A stretch of DNA of 64,000 nt from JBBPYR01 sp038199755 (GTDB lineage Bacteria; Chloroflexota; Ktedonobacteria; Ktedonobacterales; Ktedonobacteraceae). How positions within the stretch are numbered: the first letter of the stretch is position 1; each line of letters begins with the position of its first letter. Position numbers and translations under genes: made by a program. Shown here piece after piece: positions 54,155 to 62,707 of this stretch. The DNA is taken from positions 22,818 through 86,817 of the forward strand of contig JBBPYR010000285.1 in the NCBI GenBank assembly GCA_038199755.1, in the 5' to 3' direction. Below the pieces are notes generated by a model that was given only the letters and a program-made list of their open reading frames with translations, searched no databases and was not told the origin of the DNA.

Positions 54155-54883
54155 ATGCAAATTGGAGAACAAGAACCTATCATAGCCTTTACACTGGCGC
54201 GTTATCCACGACGTGCCAGTGTGAATTTTCGTGCGCTTGCCCATCTTGGGCTAGATCGTTGGCCGCTGTCACGAACGGCTGGCCTGCATTTCTGGCGCTT
54301 GCTTGGCGTAGGGCAGGGTCGCTCGTTTAACCCACAGGCGGACCTGCAACGCTACGCAATGTTTACCGTTTGGGATTCGTTCAGCGCATGGAAAACATTT
54401 GAGACCAGATCTGAAGTGATGCGGCGCATGCGGGGCAGCGCGGAAGAAGCCTGGACGGTCTTCATGCGCCCTGTACGCTGGCATGGAAAATGGGGAGGCC
54501 GTGATCCCTTCGCGGCCATGCAGCCAATCGCTCCGCTGGACCCGGGCCCCTGGGTGATTTTGACACGCGCCACACTGTATCCCAGCAAGATACGCACCTT
54601 TCTCAATGCTGTCCCGCCAGTTTCTGCCCACCTGCTACAGCAGCCAGAGTTGATTAATTCTGTGGGTGTCGGAGAGTTTCCTCTGTTCTATCAGGCGACG
54701 GTCAGCATCTGGCGTTCGCTGCCCGCCATTACCTCTTTTGCCTATGGTTCAGCTCCGCATAGTGAGGTTGTGCGACGCACACACCGCGAACGCTGGTACA
54801 AGGAAGAGCTTTTTGCGCGTTTTCGCCCGCTTGCCGCGAGTGGCACCTGGGATAGTGTCAATCCTCTGGATGGAATGCTCTAG
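54155..54883 (+). CDS. CrtA-like (spheroidene monooxygenase family) protein
   Basis: The 242-residue protein closely follows the CrtA pattern, notably GVGEFPLFYQATVS, SLPAITSFAYGS and HRERWYKEELFARF near the C-terminus. CrtA adds oxygen to carotenoid ends in purple bacteria and binds haem. Here the protein has no carotenoid genes around it apart from a geranylgeranyl-reductase-like flavoprotein 1.2 kb downstream. Family membership is well supported; use of a carotenoid is uncertain. It follows the papain-like gene at 12 bases. Confidence 0.83.
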   Translation: MQIGEQEPIIAFTLARYPRRASVNFRALAHLGLDRWPLSRTAGLHFWRLLGVGQGRSFNPQADLQRYAMFTVWDSFSAWKTFETRSEVMRRMRGSAEEAWTVFMRPVRWHGKWGGRDPFAAMQPIAPLDPGPWVILTRATLYPSKIRTFLNAVPPVSAHLLQQPELINSVGVGEFPLFYQATVSIWRSLPAITSFAYGSAPHSEVVRRTHRERWYKEELFARFRPLAASGTWDSVNPLDGML

Positions 54884-55005
54884 CTTTCCGCGACAAAGCT
54901 TTGTATTGGCCGTTCATTGAAAGTGAAGGATGAATGGGTGGTGTCTTTTGTGGTCGGGCGGAATTGATTGCACATGTATTGGCGTTTTACAGGAGCTCTA
55001 TTTCT

Positions 55006-55974
55006 ATGCGTTTGGGTTTTTTTCTAAAATTATGCTTTTTTCTCTGTCTTTTCTGTCTCATAAGTAGTTTTACCCTGTTATTTGCTTCTCATACGATTGC
55101 TTATGCTGCCAAGAAACCAAAATCGCCTACGCTTTCCCTGAATGTGTCACAAGGGCCACTGGGGGTGACGCTCACACTCAAGGGAAAGAATTTTCGTGTT
55201 GGCCCCGCCACCATATCCTATATTGATGCGAACAATACACCCGGAATTTTTGCCGCGCCCAGTGACAACGCTGTGCAGGTGCAGCGCGACGGCACGTTTA
55301 GCTCGACAAATATTATTTTGCCCACCACTGGACCCGTCGGTACGTGGAAGATTATCGTGCTGGATAGCACACAGCAGAGTGTGAGCACGGCCTATCGCGT
55401 GCTGTCAGCACCGGGGGCAGCGAGTGCGGGAGTCCCTACGCTTTCCCTGAATCCCAGCAATGGTAAAATTGGCGATGTCATTGCCTTTAGCGGCGAGAAT
55501 TGGTTGCCACAGGGAACGCATGTCAACCTCTTCGTTATTACCGACACAGCCACCCTGCCATTGCTCGACACGCCAGTTGTTTCGGCGAAAGATGGTACCA
55601 TTATGGGGGCGTTCCACGTTCCTAGCAGCCTCAATGCTGCGCAAACAATGGCAAACTTCCGTGCTGTCGACAGCAATAATGTGCTGCACGCGCAGGTGCA
55701 GTTAAGCTTGCTTTCTGTCTTGCCCACTGTCACGTCAACGCTTGCACCCACAGCAGTGCCAACTGCTGTCAATACACAGTCAAGGACCAATGCGCCCGCC
55801 ATTAATGTAAAGGCTCTGCTGCAATTGGACAGCAACTCGCTCATGTTCATCATCTTGACCATAGGGATCGTGCTTGGGGTAGCGGGTTTCATGCTCCTGC
55901 TCTTTATGCTGCCGTGGGGAAATCGCAGCAGGCAAAAGCACGATGTGCCGCATCCGCGTAGTGGACAATGGTAA
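55006..55974 (+). CDS. Surface protein with two Ig-like repeats and C-terminal anchor
   Basis: The 322-residue product has a signal peptide (residues about 4-38). Two Ig/IPT-like repeats follow, starting LSLNVSQGPLGVTLTLKGKNF (near 47) and LSLNPSNGKIGDVIAFSGENW (near 147). A Thr/Pro/Val-rich linker leads to a membrane helix (about 283-305) and a basic tail. Start 55006 has AGGAG ten bases upstream. It is probably displayed outside the membrane; its partner or ligand is unknown. Confidence 0.8.
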   Translation: MRLGFFLKLCFFLCLFCLISSFTLLFASHTIAYAAKKPKSPTLSLNVSQGPLGVTLTLKGKNFRVGPATISYIDANNTPGIFAAPSDNAVQVQRDGTFSSTNIILPTTGPVGTWKIIVLDSTQQSVSTAYRVLSAPGAASAGVPTLSLNPSNGKIGDVIAFSGENWLPQGTHVNLFVITDTATLPLLDTPVVSAKDGTIMGAFHVPSSLNAAQTMANFRAVDSNNVLHAQVQLSLLSVLPTVTSTLAPTAVPTAVNTQSRTNAPAINVKALLQLDSNSLMFIILTIGIVLGVAGFMLLLFMLPWGNRSRQKHDVPHPRSGQW

Positions 55975-56067
55975 CGCTCTCCGTTATACTATGCCAAAAT
56001 AGCGTAATTGTTTCTCCCTTTCTGGGGATGTCCAACATGGGCATCCCTCTTTTATAAGAAGGATGGC

Positions 56068-57324
56068 ATGGCAGAATTCTATGATGTACTGATTGTGGGC
56101 GGCGGGCCCGCTGGTCTGGCGGCGGCAGAGGCGGCAGCACAGCAGGGTGTACGTGTGCTTGTTTTAGAGCGTCAAAACGAGATCGGTTATCCCGTGCATA
56201 CGAGTGGCGGCAGCTGGGTTAGTGATATGAAGGCACTTGCGATACCAGAGCACCTCTATCATCCGATTCCAAAGGTGATTTTTGTTTCTCCACAGCGAGA
56301 GGTGCCGCTGGTTTATAACCCAGCCGTTGCTTGCGTGATTGATGTTCGTGGTGTCTATCAACACTTGGCTGGTCGCGCTGTGCAAGCGGGTGCGGCTCTA
56401 CGGATGCGCCATACGGTAGAGCAGACATTGCAGGATGGTGGAGAAGAAGGACGGGTTGTGGGTGTAACAGCGAAGAATCATATCAGTGAGCGCATTGAGG
56501 TACGGGCAACGGTGACGATTGACGCCAGCGGCTTCTCACGGCATATCGGTGTGCGCACCAATATGGGCAAGGCCTTCCATCGCTACGGCTATGGTGCTGA
56601 ATATGATCTCTATGCCCCCAACTATCCGCAGGACGAGCTATTTTTGATTATGGGCAGCTCATTTGCGCCGCGAGGTTATGCCTGGGCCTTTCCGCGTGGC
56701 AATGGTCGCGTGCGGCTAGGCGTGGGCGTATTGCATCCTGATTGTGATGATGATGCGCGCACCTATCTTGATAGTATCATACGCGACCTGCCACAGTTGA
56801 CTGCTAAATTCAAAGATGCCAGCCCGCTTGAATACCACACCGGATTATTTCCCTCGGAGGGGCCGGTAGAACAATTCTCACGGGATGGCCTGCTACTGGC
56901 TGGTGACGCGGGTGGACACGGATCAACCCTCGTCGGCGAGGGTATCCGTTTTGCCATCTACTCAGGGCAAATGGCTGGTAAAGTGGCTGCCGAGGCTGTG
57001 AAGGCTGGCAACCCCTCGAAGGCGTTTCTCAGCCGTTTCGATAAAAGCTGGCGTGCGCGTTTTGGCCGCGATATGGATCTTTCGTATATGATTAACAAGC
57101 ACATTGCCAATTATAGCGATACGCAGTGGGATAACGCATTAGACTTGATGAAGCGTCTCACACCCGCGCAAATGGCACAGACGCTCCGTGGTGATTTTAG
57201 TGCCGGGCTGCTGATGAGCATTCTAGCACGCAATCCCGGCCTTGTCGCCACCGGCGGCAAACGCTTCCTTGATCTTATGCTCGAACGTATCAATAAGCCT
57301 GCAATGATCCCGGCTGAGGGTTAA
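56068..57324 (+). CDS. Geranylgeranyl-reductase-family FAD-dependent oxidoreductase
   Basis: The 418-residue flavoprotein has the dinucleotide-binding motif VLIVGGGPAGLAAAEAA, the VLERQNEIGYPVHTSGG segment, TIDASGF and the FAD motif GDAGGHGSTLVGEGIRFAI. It is closest in pattern to geranylgeranyl or digeranylgeranyl-lipid reductases. It may reduce isoprenoid side chains of quinones or carotenoids. Start 56068 has AAGGA upstream; the frame is open to 56008. A strong terminator follows. Confidence 0.87.
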   Translation: MAEFYDVLIVGGGPAGLAAAEAAAQQGVRVLVLERQNEIGYPVHTSGGSWVSDMKALAIPEHLYHPIPKVIFVSPQREVPLVYNPAVACVIDVRGVYQHLAGRAVQAGAALRMRHTVEQTLQDGGEEGRVVGVTAKNHISERIEVRATVTIDASGFSRHIGVRTNMGKAFHRYGYGAEYDLYAPNYPQDELFLIMGSSFAPRGYAWAFPRGNGRVRLGVGVLHPDCDDDARTYLDSIIRDLPQLTAKFKDASPLEYHTGLFPSEGPVEQFSRDGLLLAGDAGGHGSTLVGEGIRFAIYSGQMAGKVAAEAVKAGNPSKAFLSRFDKSWRARFGRDMDLSYMINKHIANYSDTQWDNALDLMKRLTPAQMAQTLRGDFSAGLLMSILARNPGLVATGGKRFLDLMLERINKPAMIPAEG

Positions 57325-57332
57325 ATAACAGA

Positions 57333-57395
57333 GAAGTACAGGGCATAACGTGCGCTAAGGAACATTCAAGCGCGTTGTGCTCTGTACTTCCTTTT
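57333..57395 (+). terminator. Intrinsic terminator after the FAD oxidoreductase gene
   Basis: Arms 57333-57355 and 57370-57390 form a long hairpin with a few mismatches and a 2-base bulge, followed by CTTTT. It starts nine bases after the stop codon. Confidence 0.8.
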
Positions 57396-57524
57396 GTGAA
57401 GGAATATTTTGCTATGGTTGCTTGTTTACAGCTATAGAAATAGATATCTTCCCACAAGGAGTGCTACGGGTGCTGTCAGAGTGACAGGGCCTATTTATGA
57501 ACGCAATGTAAGGAGCTGGCTACT

Positions 57525-57794
57525 TTGGAGACCACGACACAAACACCACAAACAAACGAGAAAATTACGATGTATGCTACCACCTGGTGTGGCGACTGCC
57601 GTATGGCAAAACGTTGGTTTGACTCGCATGGTGTTGCCTATGACTATATTAATATCGAAGAGAATGAAGAGGCGGCTGAGACCGTAACGCGGCTGAATGG
57701 TGGCATGAGAAGTGTTCCTACCATCGTATTCCCTGACGGTTCTGTGCTCGTAGAGCCAAGCCCAAGACAGCTTGCTGCAAAGCTAGCGATATAA
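57525..57794 (+). CDS. Glutaredoxin/mycoredoxin-like thiol protein
   Basis: The 89-residue protein is a glutaredoxin fold with CGDC active site in TTWCGDCRMAKRWF and the cis-proline in SVPTIVF. Mycoredoxins with WCxxC reduce mycothiol or other mixed disulfides. The start is TTG behind AAGGAG nine bases upstream. It is a single-gene unit between two strong terminators. Confidence 0.88.
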   Translation: METTTQTPQTNEKITMYATTWCGDCRMAKRWFDSHGVAYDYINIEENEEAAETVTRLNGGMRSVPTIVFPDGSVLVEPSPRQLAAKLAI

Positions 57795-57809
57795 AAGCAT
57801 TTTAATAGA

Positions 57810-57880
57810 TAGACATGACAGAAGAAGAGCGCAGGTGTTTGACGACACCTGCGCTCTTCTTCTGTCATGTCTATATTTTT
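57810..57880 (+). terminator. Perfect 30-bp hairpin terminator
   Basis: Arms 57810-57839 and 57846-57875 pair without mismatch over 30 bases around a 6-base loop, followed by ATTTTT. It lies 16 bases after the glutaredoxin-like gene and may work in both directions. Confidence 0.93.
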
Positions 57881-57931
57881 GGGGGATGACATAGTACAAT
57901 GTGCTGGTGAGAATATAGAGGAGAGATTTGC

Positions 57932-58735
57932 ATGTTGCCAAAACCGAAGCATCTGGGTGTTGAGTATGCAGTTCAATTTCAAGATCAGAGTATCGTTGAT
58001 GCGTATCAATATCGCCCGCCTTATCCCGATGAGCTCTTCGAAATACTGTTAGCTCTGATTACCGATGAGCCGCGTGCCGTGCTAGACCTTGGTTGTGGAA
58101 GAGGTGATGTGGCGCGTGAACTCGTAGCGCACGTAGAACGGGTTGATGCAGTCGATTTTTCGCATTTCATGCTCGCAAGAGGTAAACAACTCCCTCATGG
58201 AGATCATCCACAACTACACTGGATATTTGGACGTGTAGAAGATGTAGCATTGCATCCTCCCTATGCGCTGATCACTGCTGGAGAAAGTTTTCACTGGTTC
58301 GCGTGGGATGTGGTGATACCACGTTTGCACAACTTGCTAACACCACATGGCTATCTCGCCCTCTTTGGACGTGAAGCCGCGCCAAATCCTTGGAATGCGG
58401 CGGTGATGGAGAGCATTCGTCGTTTCGCCACCAACAAAGATTTTCAGCCGTATAGCACGTTGGAGGAGCTACAGAAACGTAATCTGTTCGCTTTACGTGG
58501 TACAAAGGTGACTGCGCCATATCAATTTGTGCAATCAGTGGAGGACTATATCGAATCGTTTCATTCACGTAATGGCTTCTCACGGGAGCGCATGGGCGTG
58601 AAACAAGCAGCAGCTTTTGACGCAGAACTGCAACACATTCTAGCTCCCTATCAAATTGAGGGCAAGATTACCTTACAGGTTTCCGTTACGGTCAATTGGG
58701 GCAAACCCGCCGCAAGCGTTGTTTCCTCTCAATAG
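57932..58735 (+). CDS. SAM-dependent methyltransferase
   Basis: The 267-residue protein has the class I motif VLDLGCGRGDVA near residue 50, the acidic loop VDAVDFSHFML, and a TAGESFHWFAWD motif typical of small-molecule methyltransferases of the trans-aconitate type. GAGGAGAG lies ahead of the ATG. It lies 16 bases before the cysteine desulfurase gene; the substrate is unknown. Confidence 0.85.
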   Translation: MLPKPKHLGVEYAVQFQDQSIVDAYQYRPPYPDELFEILLALITDEPRAVLDLGCGRGDVARELVAHVERVDAVDFSHFMLARGKQLPHGDHPQLHWIFGRVEDVALHPPYALITAGESFHWFAWDVVIPRLHNLLTPHGYLALFGREAAPNPWNAAVMESIRRFATNKDFQPYSTLEELQKRNLFALRGTKVTAPYQFVQSVEDYIESFHSRNGFSRERMGVKQAAAFDAELQHILAPYQIEGKITLQVSVTVNWGKPAASVVSSQ

Positions 58736-58751
58736 AAAAGGCGATGTATCT

Positions 58752-59945
58752 ATGGTAATCAAGCATCCGGGGCTACAGAACGGCCCTATCTATCTGGACT
58801 ACAACGCCACCACGCCAGTTGACCCTGCCGTGGTGGAGGCGATGGTGCCCTATCTGACGACCTATTTCGGGAATCCATCAAGCACACATGCCTATGGGCA
58901 GGCCACCAAACGCGCTCAGCAGAGTGCTCGTGAGCAGCTAGCCCACCTGCTGGGTAGTAGCATGGCCGATGAAATCATTTTTACAGGCTGTGGCTCTGAG
59001 AGCGACACGCTGGCAATTCGCGGTGTGGCTCTGGCACAACGGGGACACGGCAAGCATATCATTACGCAGGTGACAGAGCATCCAGCGGTACTCAACGTCT
59101 GTCGCTCGCTGGAACGCCTGCACGGTTTTCGTGTTAGCTATTTGTCAGTTGATCACTTTGGGCGTGTCAATCCGCGAGACGTAGAAAACGCGATTAGTGA
59201 GCAGACGACGCTTGTGACGATCATGCATGCCAATAACGAGACGGGCACACTGCAACCAATTGCCGAGATCGCCGAAATCGCGCATCGCTATGGGGCGTTC
59301 ATGCATAGCGATGCTTCCCAATCAGTGGGGAAAATAGCCGTGGATGTCGCTGAGTTAGGCGTAGACCTACTGACGGTGGCGGGGCATAAGCTCTATGCCC
59401 CAAAAGGCATTGGCGCACTCTATGCGCGTCGTGGCATACAATTGGAACCCGCTATTTATGGCGGTGGGCAGGAAGCGGGTCGGCGTGCTGGTACCGAGAA
59501 CATTGCCTTTATGGTCGCGCTTGGGGCCGCTGCTGTGCTGGCAGAGGAGCAATTGCCTGCTAGTAAGCAGCGCATACAGCGATTGCGTGACCTGCTCCAG
59601 CAAAGGCTAGTAGAGGCACTGCCGGGAAGCGTACATCTCAATGGCCATCCGACCGAGCGGCTACCGAACACGTTGAATGTGAGCATTGAGGGCATCGTGG
59701 GGGAAAATGTGCTGGCGAGAATGAGCGAGATCGCGAGTTCGACAGGTTCGGCCTGCCACGAAGGAAACACCGAGCCATCGGATGTGCTGATGGCAATGGG
59801 TATGTCACGTGAACATGCGTTGGGTGCCTTGCGTCTGACCTTGGGTCGCTGGTCCACAGAGGATGAAATAGAGCAAGCGAGCAGGTTGATTGTACAAGAG
59901 GTGCTGAGGCAGCGAGAGCAAGAGATAGAGGCAAATCGCAAATGA
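58752..59945 (+). CDS. Cysteine desulfurase (NifS/IscS family)
   Basis: The 397-residue PLP enzyme starts with YLDYNATTPVDPAVVEAM and has GNPSSTHAYGQ, K213 in VAGHKLYAPKG as cofactor lysine and C335 in GSACHEG as persulfide cysteine. It releases sulfur from cysteine for iron-sulfur clusters or thiolation. It may also serve selenium metabolism in an organism with tRNA-Sec, but no IscU or SUF gene is near. ATG 58752 is the start that fits the family; the frame is open to 58656 inside the methyltransferase gene. Confidence 0.92.
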   Translation: MVIKHPGLQNGPIYLDYNATTPVDPAVVEAMVPYLTTYFGNPSSTHAYGQATKRAQQSAREQLAHLLGSSMADEIIFTGCGSESDTLAIRGVALAQRGHGKHIITQVTEHPAVLNVCRSLERLHGFRVSYLSVDHFGRVNPRDVENAISEQTTLVTIMHANNETGTLQPIAEIAEIAHRYGAFMHSDASQSVGKIAVDVAELGVDLLTVAGHKLYAPKGIGALYARRGIQLEPAIYGGGQEAGRRAGTENIAFMVALGAAAVLAEEQLPASKQRIQRLRDLLQQRLVEALPGSVHLNGHPTERLPNTLNVSIEGIVGENVLARMSEIASSTGSACHEGNTEPSDVLMAMGMSREHALGALRLTLGRWSTEDEIEQASRLIVQEVLRQREQEIEANRK

Positions 59946-60081
59946 GAGTGAAACAGTGTATAATTTTGGCGCGACCTCTGGTAAAATAGGGAGAAGGAAC
60001 CGTTTGTCGGTGACTGATCTGGATAAACATCTAGAGGGCGACTAGTAGCCAGCGCTTTTCCCTTAAAGGAGCTTGCTTTTC

Positions 60082-61281
60082 ATGACGATGAGTGAACCAC
60101 GGATGCAGTACCCTGCTCCACCAGCTATCGAACACCCTGAACTCCTTGCGTATCGCGCCGAGTTCCCCATCTTGCAACGGAAGACGTATCTGAACAGTTG
60201 CTCACTAGGAGCACTCTCGACACGGTCTATGCAAGGGCTAGAACAATTTATGGAATTGTGGAACGAATGGGGAGCACATGCCTGGTACGAAATCTGGCTG
60301 GGAGAAATCGCGAAGGCGCGTCAAAAGTTCGCGCATCTGATCGGTGCTCAGTTACACGAGGTGGCGATTGCACCGAGTGTTTCGGTGGCACTCAGTTCGA
60401 TTGCCACCGCCCTAGACTATAGTACAAGAAACAAGGTGGTGCTGGCCTCGTTGGATTTTCCCACCTTGCCGTATCAATGGTTGGTCAAGGATAGGTTAGG
60501 TGTAGAATGCAGCTTCGTTGAAAGTCCAGACCGCATCACCATACCGGCTGAGTCTTTCGAGGGCGTTGTAGATGACAAAACAGCACTGGTGGCTACCTCG
60601 CGTGTGTTCTATACCAGTGGCTATATTCAGGATATTCGTGCCATTGCGGATATAGCGCATCGGAACGGGGCGTATATCCTGGTCGATGACTATCAGGGAA
60701 CGGGCCAGATTCCCATCAACGTCAATGCCCTGGATATTGATTTTCTGGTGACGGGCACGCTCAAGTGGCTCATGGGAGGGCCAGGGTTAGCGTTTGTGTA
60801 TATCCGCGAGGGACTTATCCCTACGTTGCAGCCAACGATCACCGGGTGGTTTGGGCACCGTGAACAGTTTCAATTCAAAACGCAGGAATTTGCCTATCGC
60901 CAGGATGCCGCACGTTTCGAGACGGGCACACCTGCTGTTCCCACCATCTACACTGCGAATGGGGGCTTGGATATTGTCACGGAAATCAGTGTAGAGAGTA
61001 TTTGTGAGCGAACGCGCTACCTCACCAATGATCTTATCGCCCGTGCGCGTGAACATGGTTGGCGTGTGCAAGCACCACAGGAGCCAGAATATCGGAGTTC
61101 GATTGTCATGATTGAGGTCGATCAGCCGCAGGATGTAGTGAAGCAACTGGTTGCGCGTAATATTATTACCGATTATCGTCCCGGTCTATTGCGTATCTCA
61201 CCGTACTTCTATAATACTATTGAAGAAAACGCTATCATTATTGATGCACTTGCAGAGATATTGAAAGCTAGCAAACACTAA
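60082..61281 (+). CDS. Class V aminotransferase-fold PLP enzyme
   Basis: The 399-residue protein has the class V fold: YLNSCSLGALSTRS near the N-terminus, VDDYQGTGQIPINV (PLP-aspartate region) and K228 in GTLKWLMGG. It resembles the isopenicillin-epimerase/kynureninase side of the family rather than NifS. ATG 60082 is preferred because AAAGGAG lies 11 bases upstream; the frame starts at 60073. Reaction and substrate are unknown. Confidence 0.87.
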   Translation: MTMSEPRMQYPAPPAIEHPELLAYRAEFPILQRKTYLNSCSLGALSTRSMQGLEQFMELWNEWGAHAWYEIWLGEIAKARQKFAHLIGAQLHEVAIAPSVSVALSSIATALDYSTRNKVVLASLDFPTLPYQWLVKDRLGVECSFVESPDRITIPAESFEGVVDDKTALVATSRVFYTSGYIQDIRAIADIAHRNGAYILVDDYQGTGQIPINVNALDIDFLVTGTLKWLMGGPGLAFVYIREGLIPTLQPTITGWFGHREQFQFKTQEFAYRQDAARFETGTPAVPTIYTANGGLDIVTEISVESICERTRYLTNDLIARAREHGWRVQAPQEPEYRSSIVMIEVDQPQDVVKQLVARNIITDYRPGLLRISPYFYNTIEENAIIIDALAEILKASKH

Positions 61282-61314
61282 TATCGTGACTCAAATCTCG
61301 TAAAGGAGAACATT

Positions 61315-61701
61315 ATGCTTTGTCCTAACTGCAATGCTACCTATATGGCAAGCGATACCTTCTGTCGCCATTGTGGAGCAGACCTCACGCGACGCTCAAC
61401 CAGTCTGGTTCCACTACAGAAGAATCTCCCCATGATTCTCCAGAATGCCCAACTGCCCCGCAGTGTTGCCGCGAGCGTGGGAGCACTAGCATTGGGCGTC
61501 GGCATCGAACTGGTGCGCCGTAGCCTGTTGACGCGCCTAGCACAGCCATCTAGGGCAGTCGAAAGCTCGCTACCCGCCCTGAGTAGCTTAAAGGACATCT
61601 TATTGCCCAAAAACGAGAAACCACTCAAGCGCATGCCCAAGGGCTTTGAAATAGAAGAGACCGTGGTGTATATGCGGCGTGTAGTGCGGCGTCAGAACTA
61701 A
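61315..61701 (+). CDS. Zinc-ribbon membrane-associated small protein
   Basis: The 128-residue protein begins with a zinc ribbon, CPNCNATYMASDTFCRHCG (CxxC-x11-CxxC), and has a hydrophobic segment near 52-66 (SVAASVGALALGVGIEL). The rest is basic. AAAGGAG precedes the ATG. It is placed between two enzyme genes on the same strand; its function is not known. Confidence 0.8.
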   Translation: MLCPNCNATYMASDTFCRHCGADLTRRSTSLVPLQKNLPMILQNAQLPRSVAASVGALALGVGIELVRRSLLTRLAQPSRAVESSLPALSSLKDILLPKNEKPLKRMPKGFEIEETVVYMRRVVRRQN

Positions 61702-61731
61702 ATGTTGTTCAGCAAAGTTGGGTAAAAGAAT

Positions 61732-62691
61732 ATGGCGTTGATATTGCGCGAGAAGCATGTGCGTTCCTTGCTGACCATACGTGACACGGTGGATGTGTTA
61801 GAGGAGGCATTCAACGCCCTATCGCAAGGTGCCGTCCTGAATCAGCCCCGTAGTAGACTGGCACTAACGAGCGGTGTGTTGAATATCCTCGCGGCTGCCG
61901 TACCCACTTTTGGTGTGATCGGCCTCAAGACGTATACCGCCTTTCGTGACGGTGTGCGTTTTGTGGTCATGCTGTATGATGCCTATGATGGTCATTTGCT
62001 GGCACTTATTGAAGCGGACTGGCTTGGCTCTATGCGGACTGGTGGAACGAGTGCGCTCGCCACGAAATATATGGCACGCGAAGATGCCACGATTGTCGGT
62101 ATGATCGGCGCAGGCAATCAGGCGGTGACACAGCTAATGGGGATGTGTGCCGTTCGCCCTATTGCCACTGTCTATGTATATAGTCGTCGTGCGCCCGAAT
62201 GTGAAATTTTCTGCACTGAAATGACGCGCTTGCTCAATAGACCTGTGTATCCAGTAGCGACGGCGCGACAGGCAATTGAGATGGCTGACATCGTGATTAC
62301 CGCCACTACTGCACGTGAGCCTGTGCTGTTTGGTGAATGGCTCAAACCAGGGTGCCATATCAATGCTATCGGCTCGAACTGGGCACAACGGCGCGAGATT
62401 GATGCGGCCACCCTGTTGCGCTCTGCGCTGATTGTCACCGACTCGCTTGAGCAGGCACAGATGGAGGCAGGCGATTTTATTATACCGGCTGATGAAGGGC
62501 TCCTCGATTGGGCGCACGTGTATGAAATCGCCGATATCATCGGGAATGATGCTTTATTGCGTGCATCTCCTCACGATATCACCCTCTATAAAGGGCTGGG
62601 TATTGCTCTGGAAGATGTTGCAATCGCTGCCCATGTCTATAGACTTGCAGACAGGCAAGGCATTGGTGAAGAACTAAATTTACTTCCGTAA
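61732..62691 (+). CDS. Ornithine cyclodeaminase/mu-crystallin family protein
   Basis: The 319-residue NAD(P)-binding protein has the family's substrate part (GLKTYTAF, LIEADWLGSMRTGGTSALATKY) and the Rossmann motif VGMIGAGNQAVTQL. Members are ornithine cyclodeaminase, ketimine reductases and related enzymes. It lies 30 bases after the zinc-ribbon gene and 16 bases before the lipoprotein gene. Its substrate is unknown; neighbours suggest amino-acid metabolism. Confidence 0.9.
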   Translation: MALILREKHVRSLLTIRDTVDVLEEAFNALSQGAVLNQPRSRLALTSGVLNILAAAVPTFGVIGLKTYTAFRDGVRFVVMLYDAYDGHLLALIEADWLGSMRTGGTSALATKYMAREDATIVGMIGAGNQAVTQLMGMCAVRPIATVYVYSRRAPECEIFCTEMTRLLNRPVYPVATARQAIEMADIVITATTAREPVLFGEWLKPGCHINAIGSNWAQRREIDAATLLRSALIVTDSLEQAQMEAGDFIIPADEGLLDWAHVYEIADIIGNDALLRASPHDITLYKGLGIALEDVAIAAHVYRLADRQGIGEELNLLP

Positions 62692-62707
62692 TTTTTGTGA
62701 GGATACT

